Positions 47,093 through 58,301 of a DNA stretch of 64,000 nt are shown piece by piece. The stretch is from Seiridium cupressi (taxonomy: Eukaryota > Ascomycota > Sordariomycetes > Amphisphaeriales > Sporocadaceae). The first letter of the stretch is position 1, and each line of letters opens with the position of its first letter. Below the pieces are notes generated by a model. That model ran no database searches. It saw only the letters and a program-made list of their open reading frames with translations, and was not told the DNA's origin. The translations under genes and the position numbers were made by a program. The DNA lies in NCBI GenBank assembly GCA_036674765.1, contig JARVKI010000083.1, positions 1-64,000 of the forward strand, in the 5' to 3' direction.

Positions 47093-50000
47093 ATGTCGCA
47101 GCTCGCGCTCCAGGGCAATGGCCAGGCACAGGCACAGGTACAGGCACAGGCAAAGCCAAACGGCCGAAGTGAGAGTCCATCCGACTCCCATCGTCCGCAT
47201 TCAAACAGTCCAAGCCAGACCCAGGACAGTCCGACCATAGGCCGCGCTTTTGTGAGCTTCTTCGACGCATCCGACGGCTCTGACGATAACGAGAACGTTA
47301 CCACACTCTCGCCGCCTCCGCCTCCGCTGAACATTACTGTTACTGCCGCAAAGTAAGTAAAGTACATGCCTTACGATACTCTATTCTCTCCACCCCATAC
47401 AACCTAATGCAACCCTCGTCCCAGTAGACCCGCACCAAGTCTTTCTTGTTTTATCGCGTTCTTGCTTTTTCTCCCCCCATGATTCCCTATTTGCCTATCT
47501 AAACCCCCAACCGTCCTCTGGATTGTGCATTCCGCAAAACGCAAGGCCGTTGCGCAGAAGGCCGACACTCATTTCTGCGTGTGGGAGTTTGGAATCTCAA
47601 CTCAATCGACTCGGCAGCCAGCGCGCCGTTTGCTCGTAACCTTGTTGTGAAACTCTAACAGCGAGACTCCGCTGCTGTCTCAAGCTTGAAGCTCCCAGCG
47701 CTGACCCGATATCCCCACTCGCCTTTTAGATCAGTACGGAAACCTGCTCCCAGTCCACTCCACGCGAGCACCGCTGTATCACCGCCCTCAAGCGCGAGTC
47801 CTAATCGTTCGACGTTTCCCTCGCCGGTTCGTGAGCTGTTCCCGAACAGCCCAAACCCCCGATCGCCGACGGAACCGTCGCCCTCTACTCTCTCTCCCTC
47901 CGCCGAAACCGTCTTTAGACATCCCTTCGTCAACGACAGTTGGTACCAGAGAGAGGCACCATCTCCACCAGCAACACCTATTTCACCTTTCACCAGAGCG
48001 CCTGGGTTTGTACATCCTGTCCAAGAAATCCTTGGTATCTGTCTAACATGACCCATCCACAGATCACATCTGGTCCCTGTGTCTCCGAATGCCGCCAGAA
48101 GAGTCCCAGATCAGAAAGTGACGACGAAGCCGACAGGCGGCTCTTCAGTCAGTGACATGCCAGCAATGGCAGGTAGTTCGGGTTCTACTCGATTCGATTC
48201 GATAAATGGAGCACCACGTACGACATCACTAGATTCCGTCATGTCGAGTATATCCGCCAAGGGCCCGCAAGATGCAGCAGCAGGAACGACCGATATAGCT
48301 AGTCTGGTCAAGACCGCAGGGAGTCCCGAAGCCGTTATCCAGTATTTGCTGAAGGAGAAGCATGGTCAATCTCAGCAGAATGCGCAGCTATGGCGGCTGG
48401 TCGACAAGCAGAGAGCCATGATTCTGGGCCTCAACAAGGACCTGGAACGGGCCTTGAAGGACAAGGAGAAATATAGAAAGAAGATGAAAGAGCTCATGAC
48501 AGCCCACGAAGCCCTCCCCAAAATCGATACGCAACAAGCGCCTGTTGTAATTCCGCGGGTAGATGTGAACGGTCCCGGCGAGCAGGCCGCGGAGGTGCCT
48601 ACCTCGCCGTCAGTTTTGGACTCTGACAGCGTCAAACATTCGCCCATAGACATGGCCATGGCACCATATCCGATCACCCCTCCCGCAGATCAAGTATCAA
48701 ACGGGGGCCCGCCATCTGGGGTTGGAGAATTGCTTGATCCTTCTCATTCTATGCCCAAGCCGTCGGAACACGCTCTGGACCATTTTGATCACGAAGAAGA
48801 GGATCGCGCTGCCACCGAGGCAACCAAAGTTGCCCAAGCCGCCGAAGATGCCCGGATTCTTCCATTCCACACGGGGCTCCCACCATCGAGAAGCCTGCCC
48901 AGCGAACCACCTAGCATGCCACCACCGAAACCACCAGTCGCCTCCAAAGAGTCTATGCCAATGCTTGACCAAACTATCTCGCAGTTCCCTCCTCCTTCTG
49001 CTCCCCCACCACGAAAGCCTCCGCCAGCTCCTTTACAACTGAGGAAGGAGGTCAAGCCGACAACCATTAGTCCACCTGAGGACGAGAACGACTCCGATTC
49101 TGACTATGATTCGTTATTAGATGTGGACGAATTGCCGATTCCCGAGAAACGCGGGAGAAGGCGGACGAGAGAGGAAGACGACGTAGAAAGGGAGAAGCTA
49201 GCACAGCTCGAGGCCGAAAGACGCAGTTTGTCCAGGAAGAGCAAGAGTGGCAGCCAGAAGGGCACCCCGAAACAGTCCGGGGTTGAGCCTCCGCAAGTCT
49301 CGCTACCGGCCAGTCCTCGATCTGCCGGGTCTCAGCCAATGCTGGTGCGGGAGAATATTCCGGCATCCCTCGCCGGTGTGTTAAGCGGAAGTACGCAACC
49401 TTCACCTAGCGCACCATTGATGAGTCCTGGGCTGCCATCCAGCCCACGACCAATTGGCATGAAGTCATTGACATCACCACCGCTCTCACCACGGGGTATG
49501 CCAATGTCGTCTGCTCCCCTGTCTCCCCGTGCTCCGAGACAACCAATCCCGCTTCCTCCGAATACGCCATTATCTGGCAACCTGTCTAGCCCTCCAGCAG
49601 GCGAGCCTCTTGTGCTCTCTTCTCCAAAACCGCTCAACATCTCTAAGAAGGCGTCCGAAACTAGGCAGCAAAGCCCATCGGGAAGTCGTGAGAGCACGAA
49701 TGAGCGCAGTCGTATCTACAAAGGCCTCGTAACGGAAGAGTTCCCGGATCTACTGCTTCCGCCTAATGCTCTGCCTTCTGTAGATGTCAAGGTGGCATCG
49801 TCACGTATGAAGCCGTCTCGAGCAAGTCTGATATCGCTTACACAGTTGGAGGAAGATCCGGTCTTCACCCTGGCTATTATCTCTCATGCTGGAGGTGGTG
49901 AACTTTGGAGAGTTGAAAAGGATACCGCTTCTTTGGTAAAATTAGACCAAAAGCTGAAGCAGTGTTCAGCCTTCACAGCGAGGACCCCGGATCGGTCACT

Positions 50001-52161
50001 CTTTAGTGGCCATGCTCCGGCAAAGCTCGATGCTCGGCGCGTAGCCCTGAACCAGTACTTGGATGAGTTGTTGAATACGCCTCTAGACATGGCAACCGCT
50101 TTAGAGCTTTGCAAATACTTGTCCACCAACACTCTGCCGCCAAATGCTGACGAGACTGGTTCGCCTGTGGACAATGGAAGCGAGGTAAGCACACAGAAGA
50201 CTGGTGCTGGAGGCCGTCCACTGAAGAGTGGTTACCTTACCAAGAGAGGCAAGAATTTCGGCGGATGGAAAGCACGCTTCTTTATCCTGGACGGGCCTCT
50301 CCTAAAGTATTTTGAAACCCCTGGCGGTGCTCACCTGGGGACTATCAAACTCCAGAATGCTCAAATCGGCAAGCAATCTCAGCACAACAGTGATGGTTCG
50401 CCTGCTGGGCCGTCCAACAACGATGAGCTAGATAATCAGTACCGACATGCATTTTTGGTTCTTGAACCCAAGAAGAAGGATTCCTCCAGCCACGTGAAGC
50501 ATGTACTCTGCGCTGAGAGCGACCACGAGCGAGACCAATGGGTCGAGACTTTACTTCGATGGATCGACTACAAAGACTCGGAGGAACACGAAACGAGTAG
50601 CAAGGGCGAGCACGATCGTCCAGGGCCAAACGGCGCTTCTCATGTAAACGGCGTGAACGCGAAGAAGAAGATGTACGGACAGCCTGTCAAAGCTCAAAAC
50701 GGTCGTAGCGCTAGTCAGGACGGCCTGATTGGCATTAGCTATGAGGGAACCAAACAGGGCGATGCCCCCGATGGAGCGCCACCGCGCCGACGTAACACGG
50801 AGACGCCCGATTCGCAACAGGAGCGACCAACTCCACCTTCATACACCATTTCGGCCCCCAGGGATCCCCAAGTCATTTCCGACAGCGCTTCATGGGGTGC
50901 TAAAGCGGCCTTGATGCCTCAAGGAGTCTCGGTGGAGGAAAAGAAGCAGCGCAAGCGAAGTTTCTTTGGATTTGGACCGAAGACCCGTTCTTCTTCTGAT
51001 GACCAAGATTCTCTCTTCAGTGCTTCAAGTCAATCGCTGCAGGGCAATGAATACCGAGGCCCGATTCGTCAGACCTTTGGAGCTCCTCTCGCCGAGGCCG
51101 TTCGGTACAACGGACCCACAGATGTGAATGTCCCATTGCCAGCAGTTGTCTATCGATGCATTCAATATCTTGATGTGAAGAACGCAATCCTCGAAGAAGG
51201 CATTTTCCGCCTCAGTGGATCCAACGTGGTTATCAAGGCACTCCGTGAGAGGTTCAACGTCGAAGGCGACGTCAATCTGCTCACGGACGAAACATATTAT
51301 GACATTCATGCGGTTGCGTCACTATTGAAGCTTTACCTCCGGGAGCTGCCAACAACTATCCTCACGAGGGACTTGCACCTGCAATTTTTGTCCGTCACCG
51401 AAATGTCGGGTCAGAAAGAGAAGATCGCTGCTCTGGGTGAACTCGTTCAGCTCCTCCCACAAGCCAACGGCACCTTGCTGCGTTATTTGATTGCCTTTTT
51501 GATCAAAATCATCAACAACGCAGACATAAACAAGATGACCGTAAGAAACGTTGGTATCGTCTTCTCCCCCACCTTGAACATTCCTGCACCCGTCTTTGCT
51601 CTCCTTCTGCAAAACTACGAAGGAGTATTTGGAATCACCCCCGAGGAATATGAACTGCCGTCCCCGATCTCGGAGACGGAAAGATCTCGCACCGAATCTC
51701 AACCTCGGCGGCCGTCTTCCCGAGCTGGTGTAGCAGCATCACCGCAGAGGCAGCGGTTGATGGAACAACTGCAGCATCAGCGCTCAACGCCTACGCCACC
51801 CCCAGCCATGATGCCCGGAGGAAGCCGTTCCGCGGCCACACCGCCACCAGGGACTGCGCGGCAGACAGGATATGAACCGCAATACCTAGCACAACAGCAG
51901 AATGGGCCTCACATGTCGCTCCGGCCAGCTTACGAAAGTGGATACATGCCTCCGACGAACTACGACCCAAATATGATGAATATGGCCGCCAAAGCTCAAC
52001 CCTCGTACGACCGCCCTGCCTACCAGGCCTCATACGAACAGGATTACTCGGATTATGACCAGCCACATGCTGCTCGGGCAAAGAGGAGAGAAAGTTCCAT
52101 GTTCATGGGCAACATGATGAGTCTCAACCAGCAGGGGTCCAAAAGCCGCCTTCGCGAGTAG
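47093..52161 (+). CDS. bem3: Bem3-type PX-PH-RhoGAP, Rho/Cdc42 GTPase-activating protein
   Basis: Three exons, 47093-47352, 47685-48005 and 48063-52161, encode 1559 aa. Intron 1 (332 nt) has donor GTAAGT and a CTAAC branch before CAAG; intron 2 (57 nt) has donor GTTTGT and a CTAAC branch before CACAG. Parts in order: disordered N-terminus; predicted coiled coil (about 304-345, LWRLVDKQRAMILGLNKDLE onward); long Pro/Ser-rich linker; PX domain (about 760-875); PH domain (about 913-1030, SGYLTKRGKNFGGWKARFF); RhoGAP domain (about 1199-1385) with the arginine finger R1243 in GIFRLSGSN; Tyr/Pro-rich tail. The family stimulates GTP hydrolysis by Cdc42/Rho at sites of polar growth, and PX and PH bind phosphoinositides. 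The main exon and domains are sure; exon 1 (SPTIGRAFVSFFDASDG) and both junctions rest on phase and signal quality. Confidence 0.93.
47123..47152 (+). repeat. CAGGCA hexamer repeat inside bem3 exon 1
   Basis: About five CAGGCA/CAGGTA units that encode an alternating Gln-Ala stretch near the N-terminus. Unit number changes would keep frame. Confidence 0.8.
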
Positions 52162-52970
52162 GACTGTAAAGCGGCAGGACCAATACCGTTTGATGACCAC
52201 AATTTGATTTCAAAGCGATTTCTCTATACACGACTCATATACGAGCTTTTTCTACATCTCATGAAGATACCAGCCATTTTTTCGACTCTCTTTCTCATAC
52301 CCAACCAATCATTTGCATATCGATGCGTCCGGCGATATTTTTCAAGTTACGATGCTTCCTACCATAGACTGCGGTTTTGGTTCCTCAGTATTCAAGAGAG
52401 CTACGGACAGGAGCCTAGCGATTCCTATTACTTAATCAGGGTTCCAGAGACGAATGCAAGGAGAAGAGGCCCACCAAACAGGTTCTCGGGGGATGTAACA
52501 CCACAATAAGCTCAGCCGCATTAATTTTTTGTTTTTTTGGCGATCAGATCTTGACGCCTGCATTCTTACGACTGTATACCAACCTAATGAGCCGGGAAAG
52601 GGCATTGGCGGCAAAACTCATGCTGTGGGAACATGGCAGTTCTCAACGGGGCCTTCAATGCTTGGCGTTGCGGGCGTTGATGACATTGTTGAAGACGAGA
52701 CCATCTTGGAGTAAGAAATGGTAGACGTGAGATTACTGAGAAAGTGAATTTGAATAGCGATGTTTGGAGAACTAGGTAGCGAGCTGAGAATTAAGTGCAT
52801 TTGGGGCATAATTATCTGAGCACGGTGTGATCCCATCACGCGATGAACTTGTTTCTGTGACGTGAAGGCTTGGACTTCATGCTATGCCTTTCCATGAAGT
52901 TACGACGGCGTTTAGCAACAACGCACATATCCGTGTATGAGCTGCTCCAACTCCCGACCGCACCGCCTTA
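52162..52970. other. Convergent intergenic region
   Basis: About 810 bp between the stops of bem3 (+) and nicotianamine synthase (-); it must hold both 3' untranslated regions. A 101-codon frame at 52204-52509 is most likely 3' untranslated sequence. Confidence 0.55.
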
Positions 52971-53166
52971 CTAAATTGGTGCTGAGGCTGCCTTGACCCT
53001 CGCTATGATGACCGAGTTCACCACCTTCCCGTGAGGATGCGTAACAGTTTCCACTTGTAACACTTCACGCATCCTGTCGCTGAATAAGTCCACCTCCTAT
53101 GAAATACCATGTAAGCGTGATTTCCCATCGTCGACATCCCCTTATCACCTCCACACGGGGGGTGGG

Positions 53167-53198
<32 letters not shown>

Positions 53199-54161
53199 CG
53201 GGTACAAAACAGTCCGCAGTCCAAGCGCACTTCGAACCACCATAAGAGCACCGGGCCTCATCCGCCGTGCCACGTCGGTTATGATATCTTCCTTCTCGCT
53301 CTGTGTGACGCCTACTAGCGCTGCTAGGAAAACGACGTCGTAGCCGCTGAGATCCATCGTCGAGCACGCATCCGAGCACCGGAACGCCATCCCTTCGCTC
53401 CAGGCCCCCAGCTGCTCGCATAGGACTGTCGAGGTGGCCAGGGCTGTCGAGTTATTATCGATGTTTACTACGACCGGCCGCCGCTTCTCGTCATCGCTTT
53501 CGTCAACCCCTTTGGCGTGCCCATTTGCCTCGACGTCTACCACCGCCGCGGTCTCCACAGCAGCCTCCGAGATGCTGCTGTCTCGCAGCGACCTCAGCAG
53601 GCACATGCTCGTCAGGGGCAGCGGACCGCTCCCCAGGAATGCGATACGACGCGGCAGCGAAGGCTCCACGGCGTACAGGGCGTAGAGCTCCAGCCGGGAC
53701 AGGTCGACATAGTTCTGGAAGTAGGGGAACGACTTCAGCAGCTGCAGGGCCTCCTTAGGATCCCGCGCGCGCGAGATGATGTAGCTGTTCCAGTAGGCTT
53801 CCAGGCAGCATTCTGACTCGGACGATATGCGCCGGAGCGAGGGCAGAATTGCCTTGATTCGGCGGTGGTTTAAGACCTGTGTGTGGTTCGGGGTGTTAAC
53901 ATGGAGGGAGACGAGGAGTGGGTTCATGTACTTGATGTCATTTATCTCTCTACGTACCTTCTTGACGGTCACGGAGTCATGTGACCCGCAGCAAAGGCCT
54001 ACAAGACCCCCCAGGGTCTCGTTGGTAATCTCCCCGGGCTGGAGATCATCTAGCCCGACCAAGGTGGTGTGAGCCTTGACGATCTGGTCAACCAGACCCC
54101 GGCTCGAGTCATTCTGGCTGCCCTCGAACCATGATAGGAGGGAAGCAAGGACTCCAGACAT
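52971..54161 (-). CDS. nas: Nicotianamine synthase
   Basis: Two exons, 54161-53199 and 53096-52971, encode 362 aa. The 102-nt intron starts GTAAG and ends CATAG; the last exon supplies 41 residues (EVDLFSDRMREVLQVETVT onward). Residues 175-185, FLGSGPLPLTS, are the nicotianamine synthase SAM-binding signature; LELYALYAVEP just before and SGYDVVFLAALVG, KEDIITDVARRMRPGALMV after complete the Rossmann-like methyltransferase fold. The enzyme joins aminopropyl groups from S-adenosylmethionine to make nicotianamine or the shorter thermonicotianamine, metal chelators that bind iron, zinc, nickel and copper; fungal members are known in Neurospora. Which product forms cannot be read here. The intron is loaded with a CT repeat (sense strand) beginning directly behind the donor. 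The next gene, an alpha/beta hydrolase, lies divergently 4.1 kb away. The ATG at 54161 opens the frame. Confidence 0.93.
53167..53193. repeat. (GA)n microsatellite in nicotianamine synthase intron
   Basis: About 13 GA units on the + strand, which are CT units on the sense strand. They start immediately after the GTAAG splice donor of the only intron of this gene. Confidence 0.9.
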
Positions 54162-56213
54162 GGTCGGTGTGATGGGAAGCCCGGTTATGTAGGTACGTGA
54201 TCTTAGTTAGGAAAGGTCGGTATGGCAAGGGCTGGGCCAGGGGGGCTATCTCTAAGACAAAGCTTATCTCTGAACGGATCTGAACTGAGGATGGTGCAAG
54301 TCTGGCAATTTCGGGGAGTGTGGCGCAAACCGCGGGTAACTAATTAGCTCAAGGGTGGTCTCTATAGTCCTTGATAAGGTAGGTGACCTTGAATGTCAAT
54401 CTCGGTGAGTAGTGGTGTGGTGTAGGGTACCGAGAAGCAGGGCTGCAAAAGTAGCGAAGAGGTTTTAAATACTGCTCATACGAACGGTGATCCTGCCTTC
54501 CGGTTGGTTAATTCTGGACGTGATGTGGTGAATACGCCTGATACGCATCATTGTCATTAAGAGCGAAAAAAAATTGTTTGTGTTGCCCGCTCTGCTGGCG
54601 CGGGACAAGTGGCCATCAAGGTTCTCATTTGATCGTGAAGGTCAAATATGGATACTACCCACTGTGACTATGCACAGAAAGGACCGTGATAGTCATGATA
54701 GTTATCTTGTATATGAGATCTTGATGCCCAACGGATAAAGAGTTACGTAACGTGTCCTCGCGATGGGCCAGTTATAGTAGTTGTTTTGGTGACCAATTCA
54801 CTATACGGTATTGGCTGCAGATCAGTTGGCCGGGGTATACTTATAGGACCTTCCCGCAGGTGTTATAGTGTTTCAAGACCTTGTCGGTCTATAGTCTTAT
54901 AGGTGAGCTTCTCATTCCGATTGGTTTATGGCCCCTATTTAGCTTCCTATTCGTTCTGGTCTCAACCAGACAGACTCCAAAGCTTGATCCCCGAAGCTTA
55001 ATCGGACCTACGCTATCGGTGAGTATTAATTGAAAATCACTGTGAGAGACTCTGGACTAATATACCGTAGCAATCTTTGACTCTTAAAAGCTTCTTAGGC
55101 TTTCGTTATACGACATGATTGTGGAGACAAAATGCGACTGCCTGCCATTATATTTGGTCATACTCACAGTTATACTCATGCATGAGTTGACTCAAAGCCA
55201 CCGATGGACAAGATACTCATCTACCCACTCAAAGAAACATAAAAGAAGGTGGACAATTATTGTCGGGGTTATCCACTGAGACTGGATGGTGTTTGCTGTC
55301 GCGCCTAGTCAGTGTGTGTTTCGTCTGCGAGCACAAAGACAACTAGTGAATGACCCCGAGAGAACGAAGTCCCGAGGAGGTAAATAGTATTAAACGCTAA
55401 TAGCGGATGGGTTCGACCTCAAATGTGTATATCTGTACTGACATCATGCCCATAGGGTGTTAAACCAAAACCCGAAACTACTCAGGTTGGATGGTGTAGC
55501 TGTCAAGTCGGTAGGCTTGTCCTAGATAGCATTTCTCCTGTATGTCTTGTTTTCTACGTCAATAATCAATCGCTTCTCGGCAATAATCTTCCTCTTTTTG
55601 AGCAGTCTGACCCGCGCAGACGATATCATGGCGATAAACTTGAGCCGTATACTCTCCAACTTTAAAGCCCTGGTGCTCGCGCCGCGTCAGCCACCAAGCT
55701 GCCGTTATAAATCGTTGATATGGTGAGTGCGAATACGGATTCAATGTGGCTCTTACCAATTGATTAGGGAAGTTCATGGCTTCTGATCTGTCCCAAGGAA
55801 ATCACCTGGTTTTATGCGCTGCTTTACAGCCGGCCGAGGAGACCCAGAATTTGTGGGCCCTCACCTCACCACTACTGGAGCCCTACGGCTATTTACGTCT
55901 AGTTTGACTTTTATGTAAAGTTCTCTTGCTGCGCCAGCAAATACATTTTTGGAGGGGTACATTTGTCTGTGTCGTCCTGATGTGTTAAAGGATACTAAAG
56001 ATAGGCCTCAACATGTCCTCGTTCGCCGTATGGAAACCCCGTAAAGGTTCTCCTATGCTGAGGAAAGTGCCACCGGCTTAGCACAAGATCTAGTCTTCCA
56101 TAATACAAATTCCCCAATTGCAAAAAACGGCAAGTACCAGCGCCTGCTTAATAACTTGCGCAAATTATGAGAGCCCTCCCTGCGTTCCAATGCACGCAAC
56201 CCTCTCATCGGCG

Positions 56214-56756
56214 TCAGCATTCTTTCATTCTTGACTTGCTCGCTTTAGCGCGGGGAACATGCATTTCTGAAAGCTTACTGCGAAGACTGGCACGTGAAGG
56301 TGTGGATCTGAGAAGATGTATCGAGAAAGATGGCTGATTGAAATATCCTAAGCTAGTAGATAACCGTGTCAAATAGATACCACATTCAATATCTTTTGTA
56401 ATATGCTCTACGCCAATCCCGCCGCCTTCATTGTCAATTTGGTGTACTTGTAGGATACAAAGTATTAGGGTAAGTAAAGTGACTGAGGCTGCCTTTATTA
56501 GGATATGAGCATTCGCAGAGTTCGCCCAGTTTCTACCAAATCTCCAAGGCATCACTGTGCCGGGGAAGAGATAAAAGAATGGGAGCACTGCGACCTCCGT
56601 CAGGTTAGCGCTAATGAGATTCGAACTCAACGTAATACTTATCCACTCCGTTACAAGCAGTTCACCGTAACCATCTGGAAGGGGAATTGGAACCGTCGGG
56701 GTTCGAAAGGCAATACAACACGAGCGCAGAAACATGGTCCAGTCAAAGTCAGACAT
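56214..56756 (-). CDS. Hypothetical two-helix membrane protein (uncertain)
   Basis: Frame of 180 codons from an ATG. The translation starts MSDFDWTMFLRSCC and contains two hydrophobic stretches, AVLPFFYLFPGTVMPW (about residue 56) and AASVTLLTLILCILQVH (about residue 88), then a Ser/Arg-rich basic C-terminus. No family is recognised; the first residues faintly recall the N-terminal membrane part of fungal ABCC transporters, but nothing downstream encodes the rest of such a protein. It may be a small gene or a fragment of a degraded one. Confidence 0.35.
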   Translation of the reverse strand: MSDFDWTMFLRSCCIAFRTPTVPIPLPDGYGELLVTEWISITLSSNLISANLTEVAVLPFFYLFPGTVMPWRFGRNWANSANAHILIKAASVTLLTLILCILQVHQIDNEGGGIGVEHITKDIECGIYLTRLSTSLGYFNQPSFSIHLLRSTPSRASLRSKLSEMHVPRAKASKSRMKEC

Positions 56757-56939
56757 ACAAAATCAACTCAAAGGGATCACAAGATACAGCCGCATCAAAT
56801 TCAAAGTTTAGCTTCGCCGCCGTCGTCTTGAGCAATTTCCCCATGGACCCAGCAGCAGATACTTAAAGGCACGATTCCGCTGCTATTGAGTCACAGTCAG
56901 ACTTCCTCCCATACATCACCATATCCAGCACTCAGCATC

Positions 56940-57160
56940 ATGTCTGAGATCTGGACAAATGAGTTGGTCAAGGTCGACAGAAGTGAGTTCTGGAGCAATG
57001 AGCTAATAAGTGATAGGTAAAGGTGGGTGTTGGACTACACTAGCTGATCTTCTTCGCCCCGCTAGATAAACTGGCAAAGGCAATGAAAAAGGTTTCGTCG
57101 CAAAGACGAGATGAAATAAAATTGTCCGTGGCCTTGCCTGCCGAACTCTCAGGGGGTTAG
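56940..57160 (+). CDS. Candidate small spliced gene, 45 aa
   Basis: Exon 56940-56982 (ATG) and exon 57066-57160 (TAG stop) join through an 83-nt intron with donor GTGAGT, a CTGAT branch site, a pyrimidine tract and acceptor GCTAG. The product begins MSEIWTNELVKVDR and continues KLAKAMKKVSSQRRDEIK: small, basic, probably helical. Upstream lies a CT-rich leader typical of fungal genes. No family is recognised. Two short exons can fit by chance, so confidence is low. Confidence 0.3.
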
Positions 57161-58301
57161 CAAAGGGACCCAAGAGCTGGACACCCAGCCGACTGCTTGA
57201 TCTCGGTCAATGGGACGGGAACTCAATGGCCGGTGTAACCAAAGGATTCAAGTATAAAGAGGAAAAGAAAAGAAACCCCGAAGAACAGCGAGAAACCGTC
57301 TATTTATACCTCATTGTACCAACAATTTGACGGAGGGAAGAGCATATACGTCAGCAGACAGGCTTTGGCAAGGAAAGAGCAAGACGAGATGATGACGATA
57401 TTTGAGAGGAGAACATGGGAGTCAGGCCGAACCTGAGAGCCGATCGTGCACAGAATTTCTAAATGCAAGTAGGAGCACGTTTCAATACATTCTTGAGTAG
57501 GTGCGGCTAACATTGGAACAGGAAGGACCCCAGAGGCGAACGGTGTACTAAAACAAAACGATCTTACCTCGCCCCAAGGACATACAAGGCGGAAATAACG
57601 AGGCAGACGGCGTGATATGATTGAGTGGATGTAGCTGTACTCGTCCCATTCTGCCAAAGAGAATAGCAAAAGTGTCGAACCGCGAGGAGCATTGAGGGTT
57701 GTCAACCCGGGTAGGAAAAAGAAGATACGTCAGCCTCAGGAAATGGGGAGAAGCTGTTCATTTAGGACGGAAGAAGGGATATCACCCTCGGGAAGGAGGA
57801 GAGCACAAGCTACATTGAATAGGACGTCTTGCTAAAGTATTTTACCCAGGAATCAAAAGAAGAAGAGGAAGAGTCCCGCCAACATCAGACACATTGTTCG
57901 TCCGACATTGCCGACGCATACGACTCAAATCAAAGGCATACAGAGCGACAGGTCTTGTCACACGTACTAGAGATGTATAGAATGCATTTCGTTCAGTTGA
58001 ATGTATAAGACATTAAAAAAAGAGGATTGAAATATTTACAAAGGCACAAGTGTTTGTTGAACTATTGATCTCGCAGCGCGGTGACAAGGTACCGGCCTTG
58101 GTTGGGCGGGTCGCGTGGCGCACGGCCCCAGCGAGCCGAATCAGAACTCGGCCCATCATTGCCGGCTCATTGTCGCTCGGGACTATAAAGGGAGGGTGAT
58201 ATTGAGAGTCGACGATACGATCCGTATCGTGACATCTTGACGGCATTGGTCAACGCACACGCGAGTCTTCTTCGGCCCAGCCCCGAGATCTCGCCGGAAT
58301 C

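Larger units (their letters stand above)
54162..58301. other. Intergenic between two divergent genes, with two weak candidates
   Basis: Contains the promoters of nicotianamine synthase and the hydrolase. Two candidates are listed separately: a 180-codon frame (56756-56214, minus) and a small spliced frame (56940-57160, plus), which face away from each other across about 180 bp. On the nicotianamine synthase side, GATA-type motifs (for example near 54266 and 54371) and an AT-rich TATTTAAA (near 54463, minus) are visible but unproven. Confidence 0.45.

Noticed and set aside
56590..56660. tRNA-like fragment on the minus strand with box A (GGAGTGG) and box B (GTTCGAATC) resemblance
   Set aside because: The boxes are only about 16 nt apart, the acceptor and anticodon stems do not form, and the stretch lies inside an open 180-codon frame.
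57304..57705. 133-codon minus-strand frame with a GTAAGA donor-like site
   Set aside because: It starts with a non-ATG codon, no partner exon with a fitting acceptor was found, and the translation resembles nothing known to me.
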